64,000 nt of DNA from Pseudonocardia alaniniphila (GTDB lineage Bacteria; Actinomycetota; Actinomycetes; Mycobacteriales; Pseudonocardiaceae). The stretch lies in the NCBI RefSeq assembly GCF_022524485.1, contig NZ_JAKXMK010000032.1:90812-154811 (forward strand), read 5' to 3'. Shown piece by piece: positions 8,745 through 16,330 of this stretch. The translations under genes were made by a program, and so were the position numbers. Position 1 is the stretch's first letter, and each line of letters starts with the position of its first letter. The notes under the pieces were generated by a model. That model searched no databases and had not been told where the DNA came from. It saw nothing but the letters and a program-made list of their open reading frames with translations.

Positions 8745-9665
8745 GTGACCGCCCGCGACCGCCTACTCGCCGCCGTCGTCGCCGTGTTGTGGGGCGCGAA
8801 CTTCCTCGCCATCCACGTGGGGTTGGAGCACTACCCGCCGCTCCTGCTCGCAGCATTGCGGTTCGCGGTGCTCGCCATCCCAACGGTGCTGCTGGTGCCT
8901 CGTCCGCGGGTTCCGCTGCGGTGGCTGATCGGTTACGGGCTCGGCTTCGGCACGGTGCAGTTCCTGTTCCTGTTCGTGGCGATGGACGTCGGTATGCCCA
9001 CCGGGCTCGCATCCCTGGTGCTGCAGGCGTCGGCTCCGTTCACCGTGCTGCTCGGGGCGGTGCTGCTGCGGGAACGGATGAGCGCCCGGCAGGTCGTGGG
9101 GATCACCCTCGCGGTGGTCGGTCTCCTCGCCATCGCCGTGGCGCAGGCGCAGGCCGCGGCGCTGATCCCGCTGGTACTCACGCTGATCGGCGCGTTGGGC
9201 TGGGCGTTCGGCAACCTCGCCGCCCGCCTCGCCGACCCGCCGAACCCGCTGCACCTGACGCTCTGGATGTCCGTGGTGCCGCCGCTCCCGCTGCTCGCGG
9301 CCTCGTTGCTGACGGAAGGGCCGGTCGCGGACTGGGCGGCCCTGCGCGGCGCCGTCACCCTTCAGGGGGTGCCCGGGGTGCTGTCGATCGCCTACCTCGC
9401 CATCCTCGCCACCGTGCTCGGCTCCGGCATCTGGACGACGCTGATGCGCCGCTACCCGGCCGGCGTCGTCGCGCCGTACTCGTTGCTGGTGCCGGTGGTC
9501 GGGATCGCGCTTGCCGCAGCCGCGCTGGGCGAGCGGCCCAGCGCGGTGGAGCTGGTGGCGGGGGTGGTGATCGTCGGGGGTGTGCTGCTCGGGACGCCCC
9601 GGCCGGTGAGCACTCCCGTCACCGTGGACGTGGGGGAGAGCGGGAGCACGCCGGCGCGGACGTAG
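8745..9665 (+). CDS. EamA/DMT superfamily transporter
   Basis: A 306-residue membrane protein of ten predicted helices made of two EamA repeats, each with the usual pattern (LAAVVAVLWGANFLAIHVGLEHYPPLLLAALRFA; LIGALGWAFGNLAARLADP). It belongs to the RhaT/YddG-like drug/metabolite exporters, often involved in amino acid or metabolite efflux; substrate unknown. Start GTG at 8745. It converges on the ABC permease gene with six bases between the stop codons. Confidence 0.85.
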   Translation: MTARDRLLAAVVAVLWGANFLAIHVGLEHYPPLLLAALRFAVLAIPTVLLVPRPRVPLRWLIGYGLGFGTVQFLFLFVAMDVGMPTGLASLVLQASAPFTVLLGAVLLRERMSARQVVGITLAVVGLLAIAVAQAQAAALIPLVLTLIGALGWAFGNLAARLADPPNPLHLTLWMSVVPPLPLLAASLLTEGPVADWAALRGAVTLQGVPGVLSIAYLAILATVLGSGIWTTLMRRYPAGVVAPYSLLVPVVGIALAAAALGERPSAVELVAGVVIVGGVLLGTPRPVSTPVTVDVGESGSTPART

Positions 9666-9671
9666 CGGCTC

Positions 9672-10568
9672 CTAGCTCGTGACGTCCTTACGACGGAACT
9701 GCCACACCGCCAGCGCGCTGAGCACGGCCGCGTAGCAGAGGGCGGAGAAGACGCCGCGGGTCATGCCGGCCCAGTCGATCTGCTCCGAGAGCAGCCCCAC
9801 CCACGCGCTGTCGTAATGGGTGGGCAGGTAGTCGCGCAGATCCTCCAGCGCGGTGATCTGGTCGAGGATCTGGGAGACGATCGACACGGTCACCGCGCCG
9901 CCCACCGCCCCGAGCGGGGCGTCGGTGCTCACGGACAGCAGCAAGGCGAGCGCGGCCACCCAGCTCAGCTGCACCGCGATGTAGAGGGCTGCGAGGAGCA
10001 CCCGCCCCACACCGGTCCAGAAGGTCAGGGACTCGCCCGTGGGGCTCACCAGATTCCCGGTGCCGTACGCCAGTGCGCCGACCGCCAGGGACACCACGGG
10101 GAGCAGCAGCAGCGCCGCCACCGACAGCGCCGCCGAAACGATCGCCTTCTGCCGCAGCAGCCTGGCTCGAGGGATCGGCGCCGCGAGCAGGTAGCGCAGG
10201 CTCGACCAGGACGCTTCCGCTGCCACCGTGTCGCCGAAGAACAGCGCCACCACCACGACCAGGAGGAACGACGACGACGCGAACAGCGCGAACACCGCGA
10301 AGTTGCTCCCGCTGCCCTTCGCCAGGTCCACGAGGTTCAGCGAGCCGGTGGTGGTGCCGTCGTCGGCCAGTTCGAACGCGATCCAGAGAATCACCGGGAG
10401 CAGGCCGACCAGCGCGAACGTCACCTGCGTGCGGCGGCGCAGCAGCTGACGCCGCAGCTCGACGCGCAGTGGCAGCGTGCGGCCGGGGCGGTACCGGGCG
10501 GGCCGGACGTCGTCGGCGAGTGCGCCGACGGTGCCCGTCGTGGTGGACGGACCGTCGTTCAGCGTCAC
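9672..10568 (-). CDS. ABC-2 type transporter permease partnered with hydrolase-ATPase fusion
   Basis: A 298-residue protein with about six membrane helices: QVTFALVGLLPVILWIAF, FAVFALFASSSFLLVVVVALFF, then VSAALSVAALLLLPVVSLAVGAL and later segments. The cytoplasmic loop DTVAAEASWSSLRYLLAAPIPRARLLRQK is typical of ABC-2 permeases, where it contacts the ATPase. The GTG start at 10568 overlaps the stop of the upstream gene by GTGA, so permease and ATPase should be made in equal amounts. Together they would form an exporter whose substrate is unknown. Confidence 0.8.
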   Translation of the reverse strand: MTLNDGPSTTTGTVGALADDVRPARYRPGRTLPLRVELRRQLLRRRTQVTFALVGLLPVILWIAFELADDGTTTGSLNLVDLAKGSGSNFAVFALFASSSFLLVVVVALFFGDTVAAEASWSSLRYLLAAPIPRARLLRQKAIVSAALSVAALLLLPVVSLAVGALAYGTGNLVSPTGESLTFWTGVGRVLLAALYIAVQLSWVAALALLLSVSTDAPLGAVGGAVTVSIVSQILDQITALEDLRDYLPTHYDSAWVGLLSEQIDWAGMTRGVFSALCYAAVLSALAVWQFRRKDVTS

Positions 10569-13435
10569 GGCGCACCATCCATTTTTCCGGCGTCCTCTCC
10601 GACGAGCTGCAGGAATGCGTCCTCGAGGCGCCGGCGCGGCCCTGCGGACGTGACGTCCACCCCGCCCTCGACGAGCGCCCGCACGGCGGAGGCGCGCGGA
10701 GTGCCGTTGAGCTCGGCATGCACCGAGCTGCCCTCGATCGCCACGGCGTGCACTCCGGTGAGCGCGTTGAGCACGGCGGCGGCCTGGTCCGGGGCGTCGA
10801 CGCCGAACGTGGCCGCTCCACCGCCGGCAATGATGTCGTCGACGGTGCCGTCGGCGACGACCTGACCTTGATGCATCACGACGACGTGGCTGCACGTCTG
10901 CTCCACCTCGGCGAGCAGGTGGCTCGAGACCAGCACCGTGCGCCCGCCTGCGGCGTAGCGGTGCAGCACCTCGCGCATCGCGTGGATCTGGGGCGGGTCG
11001 AGCCCGTTGGTGGGCTCGTCGAGGACGAGCAACTCCGGGAGGCCCAGCATGGCCTGCGCGATCGCCAGGCGTTGCCGCATGCCCTGGCTGTAGGTGCCCA
11101 CCCGGCGCTGCACCGACGCCCCGAGCCCCGCGATCTGCAGGGCCTCGTCGAGGTGCGCCTCCTCCGCCGGACGCCCGGTGGCGGCCCAGTAGAGGCGCAG
11201 GTTGTCCAGGCCCGAGAGGTGGGGCAGGAACCCCGGCCCCTCGACGAAAGCGCCGATCCGCGCGAGCACCGGCGCGCCCGGCCCGACCGGCTGCCCGAAG
11301 GCCGTGATCGTCCCGGCGCTCGGCCTGATCAGGCCCATGAGCATTCGCAGCACCGTGGTCTTCCCGGCGCCGTTGGGGCCGAGCAGGCCCAGCACCATCC
11401 CCGCGCGGACGGTGAACGAGACGCCCTTCACCGCGCTGAACCCGCCTCGGTAGGTCTTGGCGAGGTCGCGGACCTCCAGCGGCGGGGCGGCGGGGTCGGC
11501 TGCTGCCTCGGCGCCCGCCGCTGCCCGGCGTCCGATCAGCCGCGAGGCACCCCAGGCCAGCAGAGCCAGCGCCAGCACCGCCCCGATGCCGATCAGCGGC
11601 ACGAGTGGCACGGTGCTCGCGGTGACGGCCTCGCCCGGCACCACCGGCACCGTGAGGGCGTCGTCACCGGTGAGGCCGATCTGCCAGACCGCAGGCTCGG
11701 TGGGACCCGCGAAGGCCTGGTCGGTGGTGCTGACCGCCACCACGAGGTGGTTTCCCGCTTCCACCGGAGCCACGACGCCGGGCAGGGCGACGCTGACCCG
11801 TGCCGCCGAGCCGTCGGCCGGGACGGGCACCCGGATCGGGGCGACCGCGCTGCCGAGCAGCGTGCGCAGCCCGTCGGGGGACACCTCGAAGGTCTTCGCG
11901 AAGAGCACGGCCTCGGCGGGCGCAGGCTGGCCGGGCACGCGCGACACCGAAACGTCGACCCGGGGTACGCCCGCGACCAACGTGGGCGACTCGAGCGCCG
12001 CGGTGCGGAACTGAGCGGTCTGCCCGGGAACCTCCGCCGTGACGGCCGAGAGCCTGCCGGCCAGTGAGCCCAGTGACGATCCGACGCCCGGCAGGGACGT
12101 GATCGCGGCGGGGTTGCCGCCTGCCGGGTTGACGACGGGCTGGGCAGAGCCCTCCAGCGCGAGCCGGTGCGTCTCCACCGCCGCGGCTCCCGAGATGCCC
12201 GGGTAGGCGGTTGCCTCGACGGTGCGGCTGTTGGGCGCGCTGCCGCCCGTGCGCACGCCGCTCTGGACCGTGTAGGCGAATCCGGTGCCCGGGTCGGGGC
12301 CGGTGTGGGCGAGGTGGAAGGTGAGCCAGTCGTCGATCGCCTCGCGCACGGAATCGCCGGGAGCGCCGCCGTCGTGGCCGCCCCCGTACCAGAGGACCTT
12401 CACCGGGGTGCCGTTCGCGGCGATCTGGCGCGCGTTGGCGTCGGCCTGGTCGAGCCCGAAGAGCGTGTCCTGCTCGCCCTGCACCAGAAGGGTCGGCGCG
12501 GTGATCCGGTCGGTCACCGTCGACGGCGACGAGCGCTGCAGCAGGGCGGCGACGGCGGGAGAGAGCCTGCCGGTCGTGGCGACGTCCGTGTAGGCGGCGC
12601 AGAGCTCCGCGGTGAACCTCCCGCAGGGAACCGGGGCGCCCGGCGTGGCGGTGGGGGGAGCGGCGCCTGCCGACGAGCCCGGACCCGGGGGCGACGCGTC
12701 GGCCGGAGCCGGGCTGCCACCGAGTGCCGCTCCGGTCGGGTTCGCCGGGTCGTCGGACGAGGAGGCGCCCGCGGAGAAGAGCAGTCCGGCCCAGCCGCGC
12801 TTGAACACCCCGTCGGATCCGGACGCGCCGTGGGCCGGCGTGTCGACGGGGAGGGCGGCGGTGGTCGCGGCGTTCGGGAAGAGAGCCTGGCCCAGGTCGT
12901 TCCAGGTGATCACCGGAGCGATGGCGTCGACTCGCCGGTCGTATCCGGCGAGGAGTAGCGCCAGCGCGCCGCCGTAGGAACCGCCCGTGACACCGACCCG
13001 CGGATCCCCGGGGCCGTCCTGCGTCACCTCCGGGCGGGCGGCCAGCCAGTCGATCAGCGCCCGTGCGTCGGCGACCTCGTGGTCGGGGGCGTCCAGCGAG
13101 ATCTGGCCGGTGCTCGCCCCGAAGCCGCGGGCCGACCAGGCCAGCACGACGAAACCGCTGTCGGCCAGGTCGCGGGCGTCGGCGTCGACCGCGACCTTGC
13201 TGCCGCCGAACCCGTGCGCGACCAGCACGGCCGGGGCGGGGGTGGTGGCGGGCAGGTAGAGCGTTGTGTCGAGGCTCACGGGGCCGGTGGTGCCCGGGCC
13301 GCCGGGCACCTCGATGCGCTGCTCCTGCGTGCGGACCGACGATTCCGGCGTTGCGTACGCGGTGGCCGTCGGAACCAGCAGCGCGGCCGTGGCGAGCGTG
13401 AGTACCGCGGCGAGCGCGCGCAGGGTTCGGTGCAC
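10565..13435 (-). CDS. Fusion: secreted CocE-like alpha/beta hydrolase, membrane anchor, ABC ATPase
   Basis: A 956-residue three-part protein in one open frame. Residues 1-27 are a signal peptide. About 40-375 is an S15/CocE-type alpha/beta hydrolase with nucleophile motif GGSYGG (Ser153), candidate acid Asp323 (GEQDTLF) and His354 (GGGHDGG). About 385-600 is a beta-rich region like the jelly-roll C-domain of CocE/Xaa-Pro peptidases. A single membrane helix spans 608-629. Residues 652-956 are an ABC ATPase with Walker A GPNGAGKT (686-693), signature YSQGM (782-786), Walker B LLVLDEP (802-808) and switch His839. The topology puts the hydrolase outside and the ATPase inside, beside the permease encoded next. 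No frameshift or weak junction suggests an annotation artefact. Similar fusions are, to my knowledge, seen in other actinobacteria but uncharacterised. Start GTG at 13435. Confidence 0.85.
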   Translation of the reverse strand: MHRTLRALAAVLTLATAALLVPTATAYATPESSVRTQEQRIEVPGGPGTTGPVSLDTTLYLPATTPAPAVLVAHGFGGSKVAVDADARDLADSGFVVLAWSARGFGASTGQISLDAPDHEVADARALIDWLAARPEVTQDGPGDPRVGVTGGSYGGALALLLAGYDRRVDAIAPVITWNDLGQALFPNAATTAALPVDTPAHGASGSDGVFKRGWAGLLFSAGASSSDDPANPTGAALGGSPAPADASPPGPGSSAGAAPPTATPGAPVPCGRFTAELCAAYTDVATTGRLSPAVAALLQRSSPSTVTDRITAPTLLVQGEQDTLFGLDQADANARQIAANGTPVKVLWYGGGHDGGAPGDSVREAIDDWLTFHLAHTGPDPGTGFAYTVQSGVRTGGSAPNSRTVEATAYPGISGAAAVETHRLALEGSAQPVVNPAGGNPAAITSLPGVGSSLGSLAGRLSAVTAEVPGQTAQFRTAALESPTLVAGVPRVDVSVSRVPGQPAPAEAVLFAKTFEVSPDGLRTLLGSAVAPIRVPVPADGSAARVSVALPGVVAPVEAGNHLVVAVSTTDQAFAGPTEPAVWQIGLTGDDALTVPVVPGEAVTASTVPLVPLIGIGAVLALALLAWGASRLIGRRAAAGAEAAADPAAPPLEVRDLAKTYRGGFSAVKGVSFTVRAGMVLGLLGPNGAGKTTVLRMLMGLIRPSAGTITAFGQPVGPGAPVLARIGAFVEGPGFLPHLSGLDNLRLYWAATGRPAEEAHLDEALQIAGLGASVQRRVGTYSQGMRQRLAIAQAMLGLPELLVLDEPTNGLDPPQIHAMREVLHRYAAGGRTVLVSSHLLAEVEQTCSHVVVMHQGQVVADGTVDDIIAGGGAATFGVDAPDQAAAVLNALTGVHAVAIEGSSVHAELNGTPRASAVRALVEGGVDVTSAGPRRRLEDAFLQLVGEDAGKMDGAP

Positions 13436-13523
13436 AGGACGACGTTATGCGAAGGTCGGGAACGACCCCTCAGCCGTCTCTCAGTGACGAACCGGGTCGT
13501 CGTCGCGTGGGCGGAGCGTCAGC

Positions 13524-13814
13524 TCAGAGCACGTCGTCGAAGTGCTCGACATGCGGGTTGCCGGCGAAGTAGGGGCTGATGAGCTGGCGCCACCGCGTGT
13601 AGTTCTCCGACTTCCGGAAGCCCTCCGTATGGGCCTCGATGCTGTCCCACTCCACCAGCAGGACGAAGCGGGTGGGCGTTTCCGCGCTGCGGGTGAGCCG
13701 CGCCTCGCGGAATCCGGGCGTGTCCGACACGAACTTGACGCCCTCACGCACCGCATCGGTGAACTGCTCCTCGGTGCCCGGCTGGACGGCGAAGTCGGCG
13801 ATCTCCAAGACCAT
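13524..13814 (-). CDS. Antibiotic biosynthesis monooxygenase (ABM) domain protein
   Basis: A 96-residue dimeric alpha/beta barrel protein: MVLEIADFAVQPGTEEQFTD, SDTPGFREARLTRSAETPTRFVLLVEWDSIEAHTEGFRKSENYTRW. The pattern (strand, helix, PGF, long hairpin strand, W-x-S-x-E-A-H) is the ABM/quinol monooxygenase-like family. Some members oxidise quinols; many have no known activity. Start at ATG 13814; the open frame extends to 13874 without family similarity. It is divergent from the cupin gene. Confidence 0.75.
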   Translation of the reverse strand: MVLEIADFAVQPGTEEQFTDAVREGVKFVSDTPGFREARLTRSAETPTRFVLLVEWDSIEAHTEGFRKSENYTRWRQLISPYFAGNPHVEHFDDVL

Positions 13815-13882
13815 GACGGCATCCTCGCACGGCTTCCGGCACGCGGAGGAATGCGAAAGGTCCTTTGCGGGCACATCTCCGC

Positions 13883-14275
13883 ATGGACCACTTCACGATC
13901 GCAAGGGTCGCCGAGCGCAGCGCCGACTTCCGCCGCGTCCTGTGGACCGGCGAGCACACCCAGCTCGTCATCATGACGATCCCGCCGGGCGGGGAGATCG
14001 GCGAGGAGGTGCACGACGGCATCGACCAGATCCTCACCTTCGTCAGCGGCACCGGCGAGGCCAGGGTGAGCGGTGAGACGAAGACCGTGAACGAGGGCGA
14101 CCTCGTCGTCGTGCCGTCGGGCACGAAGCACAACTTCGTCAACACCGGCCCCAACCCGCTGGTTCTCTACACCGTCTACGGGCCGCCCGAGCACGCCGAC
14201 GGCGTTGTGCACCGCACGAAGGACGAGGCCGACAAGGCCGAGGCGGAGGGCAGGGACGAGCCACCCACGCACTGA
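13883..14275 (+). CDS. Cupin domain protein
   Basis: A 130-residue single-domain cupin. Motif 1 is IPPGGEIGEEVHDGIDQILTF and motif 2 is VNEGDLVVVPSGTKHNFVNTG, which place a likely metal-binding Glu, His and second His in the barrel. The first motif has EEVHDGIDQ instead of the usual HxH, so one metal ligand may differ. A charged tail KDEADKAEAEGRDE follows. Small cupins act as isomerases, dioxygenases or sensors; substrate unknown. The ATG at 13883 begins MDHFTIARV. Confidence 0.75.
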   Translation: MDHFTIARVAERSADFRRVLWTGEHTQLVIMTIPPGGEIGEEVHDGIDQILTFVSGTGEARVSGETKTVNEGDLVVVPSGTKHNFVNTGPNPLVLYTVYGPPEHADGVVHRTKDEADKAEAEGRDEPPTH

Positions 14276-14280
14276 CCCCG

Positions 14281-14348
14281 CGACTCGCCCGCTTCACGCG
14301 CGCGAGTCGTGCGGACGCCCGCCGGCCGCTCCGCTACTGCCGGCGGGC
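14281..14348. terminator. Two hairpins between convergent cupin and polymerase genes
   Basis: An 8-bp stem pairs 14281-14288 with 14302-14309. A second, 10-bp stem pairs 14317-14326 with 14339-14348 and reaches into the last codons of the reversed polymerase gene. Together they are plausible bidirectional transcription stops. Confidence 0.5.
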
Positions 14349-15290
14349 GCGGGCGCGCCGCTTCCCCTCGTGCATCGCCTGCACACGGGCGATCGGGATG
14401 GTGTGCCCCTCCTCGACCAGGTCGGCGGGCAGCACCTGCGGCGCGGGCATCCGCTCGTGCCACGGATCGCCGTCGCCGAGACGTGCGATCGCGGTGTGGA
14501 CGGTGAAGTCCGCAGGCGCGACGTCGTCGAGCTCGTCCCACGTCACGGGGAACGAGACGGGGACGCCGGGCCGCGCCCGCGGGCTGTACGCCGAGACGAT
14601 CGTGCCGCCGCCGGAGCGGGTGGAGTCGACGAAGACGCGGCCGCCGCGGTCCTCCTTGATGTACGCCGTGGTGGCCACGTCCGGGTCGAGCCGGGCCGCC
14701 CGCGCCGCGAGGGCGCGGGTGGCCGCCGCAGCGTCCTCGAACCCCGTGTGCTCGTCGAGCGGCACACACACGTGCAGCCCCTTCGCGCCGCTGGTCTTCA
14801 CCACTCCGGCGAGCCCGGAGTCGGCCAGTGCCTGCCGGACGAGCCGGGCGGTGCGCACGACGTGCGGGAACGAGTCGCCTTCGGGGGGATCGAGGTCGAG
14901 CACCAGGTACGTGGGGTGGCTCTCTCCGACGCGGAACAGCGTGGGGTGGTACTCCACGGCCCGCTGGTTGGCGAACCAGAGCAGCGTGCGGCGGTCGTTG
15001 CACAGCGCGTAGGACACCTCCCGATGCGACGCCTCGGCCCACACGCTGGTGGTCCGGACGTAGTCAGGGGTGTACTTCGGCACGTTCTTCTGCATGAACG
15101 GCTGCTGGCCGGGCCGCACGCGGATCACCGACAGCGGCCGGTCGCGAAGCTCGGGCAGGATGCGCTCGCGAACGGCGTCGAGGTAGTCGATCAGATCGCG
15201 TTTGGTGGCCCCGGCCCCGTCGAACAGTGGCTTGTCGAGGCTTGTGAGCTCCACGTCGTCGCGGATCTCGTCGGGCTTCGCGGGACTCAT
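14334..15290 (-). CDS. Stand-alone LigD-type polymerase/primase domain
   Basis: A 318-residue protein of the archaeo-eukaryotic primase superfamily, like the polymerase domain of LigD that fills gaps and adds ribonucleotides in bacterial end joining. Visible motifs are LVLDLDPPEGDSF (metal-binding DxD), TSGAKGLHVCVPL, and the downstream region containing PVSFPVTWDELDDVAPADFTVHTA. No ligase or phosphoesterase domain is attached and I find no Ku gene in the window; a stand-alone phosphoesterase-like gene lies 8 kb away at 23181-23534. The ATG at 15290 starts MSPAKPDEIRDDVELTSLDKPLFDG. A weak ribosome site precedes it. Confidence 0.85.
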   Translation of the reverse strand: MSPAKPDEIRDDVELTSLDKPLFDGAGATKRDLIDYLDAVRERILPELRDRPLSVIRVRPGQQPFMQKNVPKYTPDYVRTTSVWAEASHREVSYALCNDRRTLLWFANQRAVEYHPTLFRVGESHPTYLVLDLDPPEGDSFPHVVRTARLVRQALADSGLAGVVKTSGAKGLHVCVPLDEHTGFEDAAAATRALAARAARLDPDVATTAYIKEDRGGRVFVDSTRSGGGTIVSAYSPRARPGVPVSFPVTWDELDDVAPADFTVHTAIARLGDGDPWHERMPAPQVLPADLVEEGHTIPIARVQAMHEGKRRARARRQ

Positions 15291-15366
15291 GCGGGCACAT
15301 CGGGCGTGGTCGGCGACACCGTCACCTCCTACCACGTGAGCTGGGCCACGGCCAGGCCGTGAGCGG

Positions 15367-15888
15367 TCAGCGCCCCGGTCGGGCGCGTTCGCCGGGCCCG
15401 AGATGGTGCAGCTCCACCGCGGCGAGCCCACCGTCGGTGGCTTCGGCCGTCATCCACGTGAACGTCGGCTGCCGGCGCCGGTCGGTGGGGGAGCCGGGGT
15501 TGAGCAGGCGCAGACCGCCGGGCGCAGTGGTGTCCCAGGGGATGTGGCTGTGCCCGAACACCAGCACGTCGGCGTCCGGGTAGGCGGCGGCGCAGCGGCG
15601 CTCCCGTCCGGCGGCGGCGCCGGTCTCGTGCACCACCGCGAACCTGGCTCCGCCGAGCTCGACCTTCGCCACCTCGGGGAGCCGGGCACGCAGCGCGGCG
15701 CCATCGTTGTTGCCGTACACGCCGACGACCCGCTTCGCGCGGGCCTCGAGCGCGTCGAGCAGATCCACCGACACCCAGTCGCCCGCGTGGATCACCACGT
15801 CGGCGGCGTCCACCGCGTCCCACACCGGTGCGGGCATGTCCTTCGCCCGCACCGGGAGGTGGGTGTCGGAGATCAGCAGCAGTCGCAG
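15367..15888 (-). CDS. YfcE/MJ0936-type metallophosphoesterase with apparent CTG start
   Basis: Calcineurin-like phosphoesterase of about 173 residues. Metal ligands are visible in ISDTH (D-x-H), DVVIHAGDW, YGNNDG (GNxD), VVHETG and VFGHSHIPW. The first conserved motif SDTH lies upstream of the first ATG/GTG (GTG at 15852). In-frame extension reaches a TGA at 15897-15895, with only CTG or GCT/GAC codons between. Starting at CTG 15888 gives LRLLLISDTHLP, the normal N-terminus of the family. The CTG lies one base after the stop of the upstream FKBP gene (15890), so translational coupling could compensate for the weak start. Such enzymes act on nucleotides or phosphodiesters; substrate unknown. 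Confidence 0.8.
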   Translation of the reverse strand: MRLLLISDTHLPVRAKDMPAPVWDAVDAADVVIHAGDWVSVDLLDALEARAKRVVGVYGNNDGAALRARLPEVAKVELGGARFAVVHETGAAAGRERRCAAAYPDADVLVFGHSHIPWDTTAPGGLRLLNPGSPTDRRRQPTFTWMTAEATDGGLAAVELHHLGPGERARPGR

Positions 15889-15889
15889 G

Positions 15890-16264
15890 TCAGCTCACGC
15901 CCACCAGGTCGACGACGAAGATCAAGGTCTCGCCCGGCTTGATCGCACCACCCGCTCCGCGGTCGCCGTAGCCCAGGTGCGGCGGGATCACGAGCCGGCG
16001 GCGTCCGCCGACCTTCATCCCGGTCACCCCACGGTCCCATCCCGCGATGACGCGGCCGGCGCCCAGCGGGAACCGGAACGTCGAGCCGCGGTTCCACGAG
16101 GCGTCGAACTCCTCTCCCGTGGAATGCGCCACCCCGACGTAGTGCACCTCGACGGTGTTGCCAGGGGTGGCCTCGGCGCCGTCTCCGGTCTGGATGTCCT
16201 CGACGACCAAGTCGGTGGGCGCGGGGCCGTCGACGGGGTCGATCTCGGGTCGTTGCAGTGCCAC
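15890..16264 (-). CDS. FKBP-type peptidyl-prolyl isomerase, cytoplasmic
   Basis: A 124-residue single FKBP domain without signal peptide. Hallmarks are VEVHYVGVAHSTGEEFDASW, the WDRGVTGMKVGGRRRLVIPPHLGYG block and TLIFVVDLVGV, including the tryptophan and aromatic pocket residues of active isomerases. It catalyses cis-trans isomerisation at proline during folding. The start is GTG at 16264 with a good GGAGGAG ribosome site. A related lipoprotein FKBP is encoded at 20022-20564. Confidence 0.92.
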   Translation of the reverse strand: MALQRPEIDPVDGPAPTDLVVEDIQTGDGAEATPGNTVEVHYVGVAHSTGEEFDASWNRGSTFRFPLGAGRVIAGWDRGVTGMKVGGRRRLVIPPHLGYGDRGAGGAIKPGETLIFVVDLVGVS

Positions 16265-16330
16265 TTCGGCTCCTCCGATTCGTGTGGTCGTCAGACTGCC
16301 AGAGCCTGTGACACCAGGTAGACAGGAGGT

